Source: Fusarium oxysporum f. sp. lycopersici 4287 (Eukaryota; Ascomycota; Sordariomycetes; Hypocreales; Nectriaceae). Taken from it: a DNA stretch of 64,000 bases. Below are positions 42,506-53,816 of the stretch, in pieces. The stretch covers positions 161,647 through 225,646 of the forward strand of contig NW_017264847.1 of assembly GCF_000149955.1 (NCBI RefSeq), in the 5' to 3' direction. The translations under genes and the position numbers were made by a program. Positions within the stretch are counted from its first letter, which is position 1. The number at the start of each line of letters is the position of its first letter. Under the pieces are notes generated by a model that was given only the letters and a program-made list of their open reading frames with translations, ran no database searches and was not told where the DNA came from.

Positions 42506-44017
42506 TCATAGTCCCAGCTTCCTATTAGCCATCTCGCGCACCTCCTTCTGGCCCTGTGTCAAACCCTCTTCTTCCGTACCAAGTCTTTCAAGACCCATTG
42601 CCTGAAGGCCCTCTTTGGTAAGAATGTTCTCAACCTTGGCTCCGCAATCTTCATGGTCGTATTCCCTTTCCCAGGTACCATGGGATCGCGTGAAGTCGAT
42701 CGGAACATCTCCTTTCTGAAAAGCTTCCCGAGTTGTCAGGAGGGATTCAATGTTGTAGGGTGTCAACGGATTACACGCGTTGTATGACACGCTTGAGTCG
42801 ACAAGCCCTGGGTTCGTGGGATCCACGCCATGGACCAGGTCACAGTGCCAGAACACATAATCACCGGGTCGAACTGGAGGAATACCGACGATTGCTCGCT
42901 TGATGTCGAGATCCGGATGGCCCTCAACAGTTGGGAAGAACTGGGTTTGACCTGGAGTGGCACCCGGGAAGGTGGGCAGAGAATCGTTGTACTCTCCAGT
43001 ATGGAACAGAGGCCGTAGCATAATATATGCCATAGACAGCTTCAGACTGGGCAGTACTCGCAGTGTTCCCCCACCAGTCTGTGTGTTCGAAAGGGACAGC
43101 CATCCTTGGAGGCTTCTCCATACTGAGCAAGCTGTTCCCGTACGATAAAGATCGCTCTGGGCTTTCACACGGTGATCCGCAGACCACGCATCCCAATCCT
43201 GCCAGTTTCCTTCAAAAATGGCTTCGTAGTTCTTTCGGTTCTCTTCATCTTCCCATCTTTCGATTGCGCCGCTATCCATGTGAAGATCCAAGGGAAATTG
43301 CCCGGGATCATTGCTGGGATAGCGGATGCGAATTCGATCAGGGTAGATTACCTGACTGTCGAGGTCAATAGGGATTGTTGGATCAGACACGTGCCATAAT
43401 CTGGAGACGCATCTCATGGCTTCCAGGACTCTTGGATGGGTTCGCATTTCCATCTGTGCTTTGGTCCAGAACACGTTCCAAGCTGCTGGTCTGTGGTGGG
43501 GGTGACCGCCTACGCCTGGATGACGCTGGGTGTAGTCCTTCAGAGACGTCTCCCAACTAACCGCTTGCTCTTCACTGACGACGTTTCGAAGAATCAGACA
43601 GCCTCGTTCATGCACCAGTTTGGTGAAGTCATCAGGAAGATTGCCACCTGCAACCAAGTTAGACCAGGACTTCATGAATATATCAAAAGAAGATTTTCAT
43701 TGTTCGAACACACACCGTTCTTTTGGACGTCGGCGAAGTCAATTTCTGGAACCAGAGCAGCTCCATGCTTGTGTATATGATCGACTTCCTTGCGCAGAAT
43801 CTTGACCAGACGCTCATATGACTCTATCACCTTCTGTTTGTTCTCAGGCTTGACAAGTGACTTTTTCAGGGCTGCAAATCTGTGGTCCAGCAGGTCACAT
43901 CTATTTGTCGTTGTCAGTTGAGTGACTCAAACTTAACGACATGCCAAAGCATCTGTAGACGTACTCCAGCACAAGCTGCTGAGATAGCTCAAGCTGCTCT
44001 GTTTCAGTATAAGACAT
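42506..44017 (-). CDS. DUF1479 family protein (dioxygenase-like)
   Basis: Three exons (44017-43965, 43900-43716, 43647-42506) sum to 460 codons (459 aa). The first two short exons are required. They add MSYTETEQLELSQQLVLE and the helix-rich LKKSLVKPENKQK, and restore frame into NGGNLPDDF. The body has a double-stranded beta-helix with HMDSG (metal-binding His/Asp) and a later WHCDLVHGVD His, consistent with Fe(II)/2-oxoglutarate oxygenase architecture in the phytanoyl-CoA-dioxygenase-like DUF1479 family. It is probably cytosolic. The substrate is unknown. Neighbouring esterase, transporter, regulator and tannase genes suggest a catabolic context (inference). Confidence 0.88.
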
Positions 44018-44633
44018 TTTGCTCAAAGGATACAAATGCCAAGGTGAATGCTAATGCAAATATAGACGACTGATGGCTTATCGGCGATTGCTCAGGAACC
44101 GGAAGTAACTTATTGGAATCAATGTGATGCAGAAAGAAAGCGATGTGGTTAATTGGTACTCTGTATATAAAAGCAATTCGGTGAGGTCAGATACTAAACA
44201 CTGATCGGCCATCATTCATTTCCACCTGGCCGTAAAGGCTACCATCGCTATTCTGTTCTCGGCCACCCTCGCTTTCAGCTACAGAGTGAGGGCGCATTTG
44301 CTCATGTGAATTAGCCGATCGCAGAATTGGTCATATCATGCTTTGTCCCTGTCACTAACCCAATCCCGCTAGCGCGACTCGACAGCTCAATTAACCGACC
44401 AAACAGCTGAAAATGCCGACCGGGTTGACGAACTTACCCGATACCACCTGAATCACTTCGACCATTGGTACAGAGAGGGAATTTGTTACTTTATACCGAG
44501 CTGCAGTGGGTTGAACAGAGCCAAATCATAATGATGCCTATTAATGCGTCTGTGATTCTACACAATTTGCATTCATCCAAGTTTTTACGCCTTACCATCT
44601 CTATTAGCTCGACTGCTCCGTTATTTTCTCGCC
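44018..44633. other. Divergent intergenic region
   Basis: This 0.6-kb spacer lies between the DUF1479 gene and the esterase. A TATATAAAA element is present near 44163-44171 on the plus strand. I see no additional gene. Confidence 0.35.
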
Positions 44634-45793
44634 ATGACACTTCGGACTTTTGATATCAACAAGCCTAAAACATGGCATTTAGCAGCGACGATTGACAATG
44701 AGTTACAAGAAGTCAGTAAATAGTATACATGATAGCTATTAACGTTTATAATCACTAACCAGAATTATGTAGATGATAGAAAATGGGACAAAGGGGAGGT
44801 TCACTGGTGATGCCGAGGACCTTACCCTAGCGCAAACGCGAGCCAAGTTTGACAGTCTCTTCCAGCAGGATGCTGATGTTCTTCGCTCGAAAATGCAAGA
44901 TGAGGTGTCTGAGCAAGAGATTCACATTCCTGTCAGGGATGGATTCAAAGTCCGAGCGCTTGTTTATCGTCGCAAGACTGACCAGTCGAAGACGGATCGA
45001 CCACTTGTAGTGCTTATTCATGGCGGAGGCTTCATTCTAGGCAACGCAGAGATGGAGATGCCTACCTGTATTGAAGCAGTCCGAAGATACGATTGCGTCG
45101 CGGTGAGCTTGGAGTATCGGCTTTCTCCAGAAGTCAAGTTTCCAGTTGCATATAACGATTGCTGGGACGCTCTCACATGGGTAAGTCAATTCTTCCAAGA
45201 AGACTTCTTTCACTAAACATAAGCGGCAACAGCTATCCAAGAACGCGACCACTCTTCAAGCTGACCCAACGCGTGGCTTTGTCTTTGGTGGGACTTCGGC
45301 TGGTTCACATCTCAGCATCCCCTTGGCTCACCAAGCTCGGGACGAAAAGCTCTCACCTCCACTCACTGGGCTATACCACTGCGTTCCGCCTGCTCTGATG
45401 CCACAAGCACTTACTGACAAGTATAAACCTCTCTACAACAGTAGAGAACAGCTTAAGGATGGTATGGCACTCACTGCAAAGTCTACAGAGGTTTATGACA
45501 AGGCTGTCGAGCCAGACTTCGCTTCGCCGCTTTGGAATCCGCTCCTTTGGCCAACTGGACATAGAGGCTTGCCCCCATCGTTCTTCCAAATCTGTGGGGC
45601 TGACCTGTTGAGGGACGAGGCATTGATTTACGAAAGGGAACTTCGACTCGAGGGCGGCGTTAAAACCAAGACGGTTGTGTACGAGGGGTTGCCGCATGTA
45701 TTTTGGTATGATTACCCGACTCATAGTGCAAGCGCCAGGTTTGCCAAGGACGCGGTTGATGGTTTGGGATGGCTACTTGGTCGGGAGAAATAG
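44634..45793 (+). CDS. Alpha/beta-hydrolase-3 esterase (three exons)
   Basis: Exons 44634-44711, 44773-45180 and 45233-45793 give 348 aa. The short first exon (MTLRTFDINKPKTWHLAATI) is easily missed. Its donor GTCAGT and the acceptor TATGTAG keep phase 0 into MIENGTKGRFTGDAEDLTL, and the joined N-terminus reads like the usual start of this fungal family. Motifs are HGGGF (oxyanion hole), GTSAGS (nucleophile, on exon 3), a DLLRDE acid region and LPHVFW His. It is cytosolic, as there is no signal peptide. The likely substrate is a small ester or lactone. It sits between the DUF1479 and sugar-transporter genes. Confidence 0.87.
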
Positions 45794-46249
45794 TTTTCTG
45801 TGCCCCTGCCACGTATTATATTTATTAAGCGGTTTCTTAAGATGATGTATGCATTTTGTGAAGTTCACCAACTGGTTGTATCTCAGAAAGATGGGAAGCA
45901 GATGGACTCGGACACCGTTAAGACCTGTGGCTCAGAGCTTATAATCATCGCACAGAACTTAGTTAACTTCAAATATGCTGTCAAATACAAGAGACCTTGT
46001 TTTTTGTATGCTGTCGAAGACACCAATGGTCGAAGAGGTGCAGCTGCAAAGTCGGAGTCGCGGCGTTTCTATCGCTACTGATTCTTCACTGCAACATCAT
46101 TTAAAGTAGTTGGAACGTAGGTGACGTCGGTCAACTTTAGTGAGAGCAGTTAAATGAATAACGTTGAAGCTAAAGCAGATGAATAAATTGGCTTGTTATG
46201 TGCATCGATGGAGCCAGCGACATTGCAGTGCAAGCTCTAGCTGAAAAAG
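45794..46249. other. Intergenic stretch between convergent genes
   Basis: This is the 3' region of the esterase and of the transporter. A 93-codon plus-strand frame (45800-46081) begins at once after the esterase stop and has no domain, so it is best read as untranslated sequence. Confidence 0.4.
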
Positions 46250-48039
46250 CTACTCCGTGGCCGAGCGTGCAATAGAGACAGATCGATCCTTTCCATCTTG
46301 ATCTTTAGTCATAATCCCATCTTCACGAACCTCAGAAACTCCCTGACCGTTGTAAACTACCCCTTCAAACAACTCATCAATCTCCTCGAGAGACAGTCCT
46401 TTTGTTTCAACCCAAAACACAGCAACAAAGATGGTCTCTAGAACATCCCAAGCTCCGATTATAAAGTAGAGGCGCCAGGAGATAGCCTCAAGCGCGATGG
46501 GGAACACAAGGGTGGTTCCAATGCTTTATCTACTGTTAGCATGATCCAAGATATGATGGACTTGACGGGGATCTCACGCGAATATCGCAATCGTTCCAGC
46601 CCATATAGCCATTCCGTTAGTACGGATGGAGTAGCTAAGAACTTCAGGAGGGTACAGTTGCGTAATAGGAGTGATGCCAACACTATATGCACCCATAAAG
46701 AGGAAGATACAAGCGACAGTCCCATAGATCCCAGCGAGGTCTTGGCTAGTGCTGAAAGCTATGAAATTATTAGCTTGAGAATATGTTCAAGGTCTGGCGC
46801 AGCTTACTCTTTGTCAGTGCACCAATAACAAACATCAAGATGGCCATTCCGACGCAGGCAGAGAGACAGAGCGTCTTTCGACCAGCTCTATCCATAAGAA
46901 ACGTCCCTAACATGGCACAGGCAAGACACCAAGATTGCAATACGATATTCTGGACACAGTTAGCAACACATAGAAGTATCGGAATATCCCAACATACGAT
47001 TTGTAGCTGCGTAGTTCTATTGGTAATACCAGCGTTTGTGAGCATGTCGCCAAGGAAAAAGGATGCAATATTATTTCCTGATGCAGTCAGTATACACAGA
47101 CTATTCGCATAATCACATGTGACCTACCGCTTGCCATGACGATGACGGCTACTGAAACTGCAAGCATGAGTCGCCTCCGAGCAGAACGAGTCGTGAAAAG
47201 CTCAGTATATGATGCTGTCTTGCCTTCGGATCGCTCCCTTTCTCTGCTATCGATCATGCCTTGATATTGTTCACGAACTTCCTGGTTTGACTGATCTCCA
47301 TTGGCAGAAATTGACGCTATGACTTGGAGAGATTCCTCCAACATATCTTGATGGGAAAGCCATCGGGGCGATTCGGGAGTCAGGAAGAGGCAGAAGATGC
47401 AGATCAAGGAGAACATGCTCTGTAAAAGAATAGGAAGACGCCAGGACCACTCTCCAGAGATTTCGGCAGTACGATAGGTAATGCCTGCGGAAATCAAGGC
47501 ACCAACGTAGTAGACGGAGAAAGTAATGCTTAGACCGAGTCCGCGAATCTTGGGTGGAAGAGTCTCCGCGAGCCAACTGTATTGAAGAGAGGTTAGCTAA
47601 AGCAGCTGGTTACGCAGGACAGAGGGCATTCTTACGTTGAACCGGCAATGCTTGAAAGTCCAGAAGCCACACCCAGAATGATTCGGCCAGAAAGAAACAT
47701 GGCAAAGTTTTGGGAGCCAGCAACCAATCCAATGCTGAAAAGCTTGGTCAAGAGAGCCACCAAAATGGAGTTCTTGCGACCAATCGCGTTGACGACGGGA
47801 CCCATGGTCAGGGATGCAATGCCCCATCCAATGAAGTTTGCAGACACGTTCAAGGCACGGGTAGTAGTGTTGAGGTTTAGAAACTCGGTGTAGGAGGGTA
47901 TGATGCTGATTCCGCTCATGAGCGCCAAGTCGTAACCGGAAGTCGTTTCGAAGACCGCCGCGCTTGCAACGAGGAGCATGACTGTAAGTCGACTCGATTT
48001 GGGCTGAAAAGGCCCAATGATACCGGTTGGTGACCACAT
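46250..48039 (-). CDS. MFS sugar transporter
   Basis: Six exons (48039-47636, 47576-47128, 47077-46998, 46949-46808, 46758-46578, 46523-46250) sum to 510 codons (509 aa), with GT-AG borders throughout. Twelve hydrophobic helices carry sugar-porter signatures: SGYDLALMSG, the GRKNS loop, PESPRWL after helix 6, DRAGRKTL, and the C-terminal VETKGLSLEEIDELF. It is a plasma-membrane uptake carrier for a sugar or sugar-acid, probably proton-coupled. The start at MWSPTGI was chosen because upstream in-frame sequence to 48219 is basic and His-rich, unlike a transporter N-terminus. It is next to a Zn2Cys6 regulator transcribed in the same direction. Confidence 0.9.
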
Positions 48040-48434
48040 GATGCTGGCGATTTGGAGTATTGTTATATTAAAGACAAAGTGCAGGTGAAAGTAGAGGTCT
48101 GGAGAGTCGGAATGGATGACATTGAAGGCTGTTCGATCGTGAAGATTAAGTATCAAATGAGGTCTTGGTAGTTCAGATAGATGAAAACGCCACAATCTTG
48201 AGACCAAGCAGCTTATCAATAGTTGTCTCCCTATTGGGATTGGCCATATCTCTCCCAGCCTGCATATTCCGTCCCGAGTGTTTGGTTACTGGGGAATCTG
48301 GAGTGCAGAATGCGGGGGTGAAGGCGAATGTGGAGAGGATGGTCTAGATTCTGCAAATGTCGTCGGGTAATTCAAGATGAGTTGACGCTTAATGCCGATC
48401 GGCAATTTCGTAAATTCGGCTATGGATTCTCTTA
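48040..48434. other. Short intergenic region upstream of the transporter
   Basis: This contains the promoter of the sugar transporter and the 3' side of the Zn2Cys6 gene. I see no gene or repeat. Confidence 0.35.
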
Positions 48435-50228
48435 TCAGCAGCCCTGGCAGAGCAGAAATCGCGGAAACGACTCGACGCGGAACACTTCGAAATAGCCCGC
48501 TGTTCTTTCATCCAGTGGCCGACCTGCTACAGCAACCCGTATAGCTTGATAAGCTTGCCGATAGTTCTCCCCATGGGATGCAAGCTCGCCAAACCGCTCC
48601 AGTACCCAAGATCTATGCAGTATATCGTCTGACTCGATCGCCACCACGAATAATGGCCAACCTAGCCTGGCTAGACCTGTCTCTCCCTGGTCTCGATAAA
48701 CCTTGAAGGCTAGCGACATGATCTCTTTCATGGCCTCGCGTTGCTCTGGTGCCATTGGTTCTTGTCCGTGAGTAATGCGGAGAAAGCAGACAAAAATCGC
48801 GTGAAAGCAGGAAACGACCGATTGCATCTCCATCACGAACCGTCTATGGGGTCCATCATCGGGTAGTTCGAGGCGGTTAGCCACGCTTATCAACTCTCCA
48901 TATCTAGATCTGACGTTGAGGATGGCACCTGCGACAGATTGTCTCCACGAACCGTGGGGGACATTATCTCGATACTCAGCTGCAGCTAGGGCACCAACCA
49001 TAAACTTCAGCTGAGCGGACTCAGCATCGAAACATGATAGGTCACTACACTGCAGATCCTCCAACAGCTCTGTTTGGGGGTACGACCTTCCCCACAAGTC
49101 ATAGTTGGCAAGAACAGATCGCTTTTGCAGTCGTCTGACCCGTTCCAAGCGATCCTGCGCTTCACTCTCGGACATGCCAAGTGAAGAGTCTCCCAGAAGG
49201 TTATTGAAAGCCCCGCCAAAGCCATTCAAAACAGCACCTCCATCAGCGTGCGAGAGCCATATGAGTATCTTGCAGGAAACAGAGCAAAAGCTCTCAGCTT
49301 CAATAATATGTGACACATGGTGCTCACTACTTTCGCTACTGGCGAGTTGCGATCGACCCAGTAATATAGAAGTGGCGCCTCGTAGATGTGCATCAAAGCC
49401 AATACCGCAACCATCGCCGAACTTGAGTTCATACAAGAGCATGAGCCACAAGGTAGCTAGAACAGGTGGCAGATAAGTGATCTCGCTAGGGATCTGCGTA
49501 GCCGCAGCGAGCATCTGCAAACCATCTCTATAGTGCTGGATAGCTCTCAGTCGTCTGAACTCAGCATCTGACTCAGAACCAGTTGTCTTCTCAGACCAGG
49601 ACTGGACACTGACTGCGCATACCATGTGAAGGACCATGGGGCTCTGCTGAGCTAACTTCCAGACCAACCCAGGACCGCTGTGCATCGATATCCGCGTCCC
49701 AACCATTCCTGGAAGGACAAATCGGAAGAAGTGGATTGCCGAGTGATCGGAAGGGAACAAGATAGCGGCACAGTCGGGTGAGAGCTCAAGTGCAAGGCCG
49801 TCATCGGCAATGGTATTCAGTGGTGGTAAACTGATGTCTGCACTCTGAGTATCGGATAACGGCCCGCCTTCAAAGCCTTCGCAGTAAGCCTCACCAGAAT
49901 ATGGATGATCGCCAGGGGCTGTGAAACTGGTGATAGGCGTTGAAGCCGCATCTGCGCTGGCAGTCAAGTTTGCAGGAGACGATACAACAGGAGAAGCGAT
50001 AACGCGCCTGGTGTACTTCTTGCGTGGGAGGCGCGTATAGTCGCAAGTCAATTCCAAGCGGATGCATCGTCGGCAAATTGGTCGCGTCTCGTCGCACTTG
50101 ACCTTTTTCACCCGACACGTCTGACATCCGCCTCGTGACCGTTGGGTCCTCGGCTGCTGTTGGAGTTGGGATTGCGATTGGGATCCTGATGAGTGTGGCG
50201 ACTCACGGCTCGGGCTTGGAGAACCCAT
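48435..50228 (-). CDS. Zn2Cys6 fungal transcription factor
   Basis: An intronless 597-aa protein. After a Ser/Gln-rich start, the binuclear zinc cluster CQTCRVKKVKCDETRPICRRC...C lies at about residues 35-63, followed by the basic linker RKKYTRR. The remainder matches the alpha-helical fungal-specific regulatory domain (PF11951-type), with CAVSVQSWSEKTTGS and WLMLLYELKFGD segments. It is nuclear and would bind CGG-type sites. It lies between the sugar transporter and the tannase/feruloyl esterase, all on the minus strand, so it may be the local regulator of these genes (inference). Confidence 0.9.
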   Translation of the reverse strand: MGSPSPSRESPHSSGSQSQSQLQQQPRTQRSRGGCQTCRVKKVKCDETRPICRRCIRLELTCDYTRLPRKKYTRRVIASPVVSSPANLTASADAASTPITSFTAPGDHPYSGEAYCEGFEGGPLSDTQSADISLPPLNTIADDGLALELSPDCAAILFPSDHSAIHFFRFVLPGMVGTRISMHSGPGLVWKLAQQSPMVLHMVCAVSVQSWSEKTTGSESDAEFRRLRAIQHYRDGLQMLAAATQIPSEITYLPPVLATLWLMLLYELKFGDGCGIGFDAHLRGATSILLGRSQLASSESSEHHVSHIIEAESFCSVSCKILIWLSHADGGAVLNGFGGAFNNLLGDSSLGMSESEAQDRLERVRRLQKRSVLANYDLWGRSYPQTELLEDLQCSDLSCFDAESAQLKFMVGALAAAEYRDNVPHGSWRQSVAGAILNVRSRYGELISVANRLELPDDGPHRRFVMEMQSVVSCFHAIFVCFLRITHGQEPMAPEQREAMKEIMSLAFKVYRDQGETGLARLGWPLFVVAIESDDILHRSWVLERFGELASHGENYRQAYQAIRVAVAGRPLDERTAGYFEVFRVESFPRFLLCQGC

Positions 50229-50682
50229 GTGAGATTGAGGGTTGTGTCAATCGCCTATTTCTGGATCTGTCACGTTGCAGTAATTGAGGAATTAAGAGCG
50301 AGAATTGTGGAGTGAAAAGGCGAGGGGGCCGGTTTGTTTTAGCCTCGGCATTTTAGTAAAAGAGTAATAGTCAACTGACTCAGTGAGCTTGTCCATATCT
50401 GCAACATCCGCTAGCTTGGCTTACCAAATTGACTAATGGGAGAAGCCCTCACACTATTGATCTTTGATAGTGACTTTATCAATAATCGCTCTCCTTTATT
50501 ACTAAGCTGCAGGCTGGCTATTAAGTTGATAGCGACTATGGAATGATTTGAGATGGTGGTAAGAGACAGGGAGCTCCTTTTGTTCTCTTGATAGACAAAC
50601 CGTCCTAAAGGTTATACTTGGATACACTGACAGCATCTTCATGCTTGCTCGAGAGCATCTACCTGTCGAAGCTCAAAGGGTA
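50229..50682. other. Intergenic region upstream of the regulator
   Basis: This is promoter sequence of the Zn2Cys6 gene and the 3' side of the tannase gene. It contains no supported coding sequence. Confidence 0.35.
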
Positions 50683-52449
50683 CTAATACACAGGGATCTT
50701 GAAAGCATTGAAGCTGTATGTCCAACTCTCGATTGACTTCTCGTCATCAACACACGCAAAGCTCTTATCGTTCTTCCAAAGAGGTCGCTTGGGCCATTGG
50801 CACAACATCTGTGTCTCTCCTTTATAGTCGCCTGAAGAAACAGTAGCATTGAGTCTCGATGGCTGCTTACCATTCTCAACCCAGTCGATCATAATGTTCA
50901 TGTTGTTCTGAGGATAAGGACCCGGCTGCAGAGAATTTGTGCCGCAGTGAGCAGCTCCAGGCACGAGATAGAACTGGTACCATTCAGAAAGAGCCTTTTG
51001 TGCCTTCTCATCGGACAGTTTTGGATACATGATGGATCGAACAGACTGCCAGTAGTGGACAGAAGAACCTGCTGGGATGCTGGGATCTGATTCGCCATGG
51101 TAGTGGAGGAGCTTGCCACCAGCTTCCTTAAAAGTTGTGAGATCGGGATGAGTGGTCTGTAGACTGTCGTAGTAACGGACCATACCAGTGTCCATCCAGT
51201 CCACTAGAGTGTCATACGTGACATTGTTGAGGTTCTCGAGGTTATCTAGCTCAAGTAGCTCAATAAACTTTGCAACGTACATGCCACCAGTAGAGGGGAT
51301 GTTCAGAGTCCACTTGTCCGTTTTGTTGTCGTAGGTAGGCTCACCATCAGATAGTTCAGAGCCAATCTGCCAAGACAGATACGCTCTTTCGTCCTTGCTA
51401 TTAAAGACACCATCGTAAATAGCTCGAGCAACGGCAATACCCTCAGCAGTAATAGTACCATTCTGTTCTGGGGCATTGCTCATCTGGCTACCGGGAGCCT
51501 GTCTCTTGCTGAACCCAAAGCCAAGTGAAGAACTGGTCTCAGCTGCACAGTAGTACTCTTTGCCAATGAGTGACTTGAGGTTGAAGTGAATCTTGCAAAG
51601 ATCCGTTCGGGAGATGACGCCATCTTTCCTTCCATCGAGAGCGTCGCAGGCCTCGATAGTGGCGTTGACGATCTTCTTGAGCTCACAGGGAGGGGGGTAA
51701 TAGTCAAGTGTTTGCTCAACGGCGGCAGGGTAGACGTGCAGGACTTGTTGCTGCGCGAAGCGAAACGCAGGAGCTCCAGCGATGACACCGTCATACTCGT
51801 CGCCCCATCGTTGAACCTGGCTCATTCCCTCTCGTCCGCCATCCGAGCAGCCTTCGTAGTAAGTATAGACCTTACTCGACTTTGACATGTCATAAAGGTT
51901 CTTGGTGATATACTTTCCGATCTGGGTCATCTCTCCGAGTGCTTGATAAGAGAACATGTATGTCGCATCCCAGTTGATGGAACCGTTGCCGAGAAGGAAC
52001 TTCTCATCGAGACTGTAGTTGAAGGCATCGTATCCACCATCAGTGGCTCCTGCGGCAGCTCCATACTTGAGGCCGCCAGTAGTATCAGTGTTGAGAGAGT
52101 AACCACCTCCACCCGCAACATAGAACCGGTTCTTGAAGTTTTCGGGATTAGGAAAGGCATACTTGAGGTTGACTGTGTCACCCTTGGTGCCGTGGGTGTA
52201 CGCGACAGTGACGTTACAGTAGTTGTAAGTATCGGTATCACGCCTCATTGGTCCACCTCCCATACCGGCACTGGCATTATAAACCGCCGTGGAAACTGTG
52301 ATAGTAGATGGGATCATATCAATTCCCAGAAGGGTTCCATTGGAGGGCAGCGCAGCTTTCAGGTTCGAGAGGGTGCATAGTTCCGAAAGAGAGGATGCGA
52401 GAGATGGCGAGGATAGCAAAGCCATAACGACTCCAAAAGACTGCCGCAT
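50683..52449 (-). CDS. Tannase/feruloyl esterase family protein
   Basis: An intronless 588-aa secreted enzyme. A signal peptide (to SLASS) is followed by the tannase fold. The nucleophile region is GCSDGGREGM, where Cys-Ser matches the CS-D-HC arrangement of this family. The acid lies in HGESDPSIPAG and the His in GAAHCGTN, with the paired Cys next to His forming the expected disulfide. The lid domain and calcium-site-like DALDGRKDGVISRTDL segment are present. It would cleave gallate or hydroxycinnamate esters in tannins or plant cell walls. The usual CSTGG is CSDGG here, a change next to the nucleophile. It adjoins a Zn2Cys6 regulator and sugar transporter. Confidence 0.92.
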   Translation of the reverse strand: MRQSFGVVMALLSSPSLASSLSELCTLSNLKAALPSNGTLLGIDMIPSTITVSTAVYNASAGMGGGPMRRDTDTYNYCNVTVAYTHGTKGDTVNLKYAFPNPENFKNRFYVAGGGGYSLNTDTTGGLKYGAAAGATDGGYDAFNYSLDEKFLLGNGSINWDATYMFSYQALGEMTQIGKYITKNLYDMSKSSKVYTYYEGCSDGGREGMSQVQRWGDEYDGVIAGAPAFRFAQQQVLHVYPAAVEQTLDYYPPPCELKKIVNATIEACDALDGRKDGVISRTDLCKIHFNLKSLIGKEYYCAAETSSSLGFGFSKRQAPGSQMSNAPEQNGTITAEGIAVARAIYDGVFNSKDERAYLSWQIGSELSDGEPTYDNKTDKWTLNIPSTGGMYVAKFIELLELDNLENLNNVTYDTLVDWMDTGMVRYYDSLQTTHPDLTTFKEAGGKLLHYHGESDPSIPAGSSVHYWQSVRSIMYPKLSDEKAQKALSEWYQFYLVPGAAHCGTNSLQPGPYPQNNMNIMIDWVENGKQPSRLNATVSSGDYKGETQMLCQWPKRPLWKNDKSFACVDDEKSIESWTYSFNAFKIPVY

Positions 52450-53816
52450 AATGGCAAGTGAGATATTCTAGAGCGAGGGGGAATTATGATAAAGTGATGC
52501 TCAATATGGGGTGGTGGTTGCTCGACATGGCGCAACTCTTTCATGATTTTATACTCCCTCGACGACTGAGGCTTCGTCACCCACAGGTCCAAGCCCGGAA
52601 TCTGCCACGCGTTAATTGTTCCATATTTAAGAATTTGTTGCAGAGAAATGAATTAGAATGAAGTAATTGATTCAGTCGGAAGCTGGTGGCGATCCGAAAT
52701 TGGCAAGGAGGCTTAGACAAGATGCCCACTTTCCGCGTGTGGAGGTGTTCCGAGTTAAAGTGGGGCATACTTAAAGTTGGGGCCATGGCAATAAGATGGA
52801 ACTAAGTTTTATCAATGGCTTGGATATAATTAGCAAGATGGCGCGCACTGGAACTCACCCAGCGCTAGCGCTGCGACTCTTAAGCTTTTTTGAAGCAGTG
52901 ATATTCCATGCCTCTCCAAAGTAGTCCGGGATTCCACTACACCTGCAGCCTAGGACCCACGTATATTTTCTTTCTTGTGTCTTTGTACCCAAGCCTAGCG
53001 ACTGTGGGCTGTCTCTCTTGTCTTGTTATCCTCGCGCAAGAAACCTGATTTGCTCTAGTGCTCCCGTGATAAGGGTTACATAGAAAGATGATTTCCTGTT
53101 CGAGATAACAGCTTCTTACGCAATGTTTGTTGTGAGTAAAAAATCATTGTCATAATTCTAGATAAGACTACGAGCATTGTTGTATGTGCAGTATCCGGGT
53201 TGTTGCTTAGGTATTTGTCCCTCTGGAATCTGCGGCCTCGTCGCGATTACCTAACAAACTGAAGTGGCATAATTAGTTTACCCATTGATCTTTCTGCTTA
53301 GCTTCCTCTACAGACCTCAGACCGCATTCCGTGTAATATATCTGGATCAATAGCCCACCGCTATGCTGCCAAAGGCCTGAGGATGGTTCGGAGCAAGATT
53401 TGGCATGTACAACATTACGCATACAGCAGGTTTGAGGAACCTTTTTTAAGTGGGCATCCGTGGGCACTATGGCCATCCTTGAGCTCACTGTATTTCAATC
53501 TATCACTATATATTGGGCAGAAACAACCTCACAAGTTCCCATCTTAACATGCTTTTACTTTTCTTTCCGGGCACGGCAAGTCCAAGAGTGAATAAACGAT
53601 GATTTAGTGGTAGCGTTGCCAAGAGCAGAGGTAGTACATAGACAAATCGTGACACGAGCTTCCGACTCCGTAGGGTAGGGTCTATGAGTGCAATCGTCAA
53701 AGTTATACAAACAAGCTTAGGCCTTGCTGGAACCATATTATACCAGCAAAACTGTATACCCTAGCCTACACAAGCAGGAAGCCAGGTCCATGCCCTGTAA
53801 AGCGCCCCCCTCGGAG
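52450..53816. other. Gene-poor stretch (1.4 kb)
   Basis: This is sequence between the tannase start and the 3' end of the decayed regulator. Short frames at 53273-53736 (minus) show no domain. I see nothing supported. Confidence 0.4.

Noticed and set aside
44500..44520. CAGTGGGTTG, similar to the start of the Fusarium mimp inverted repeat
   Set aside because: The match stops after a few bases and there is no second inverted copy nearby.
45800..46081. 93-codon frame after the esterase stop
   Set aside because: Directly continues the 3' untranslated region, with no domain or coding signature.
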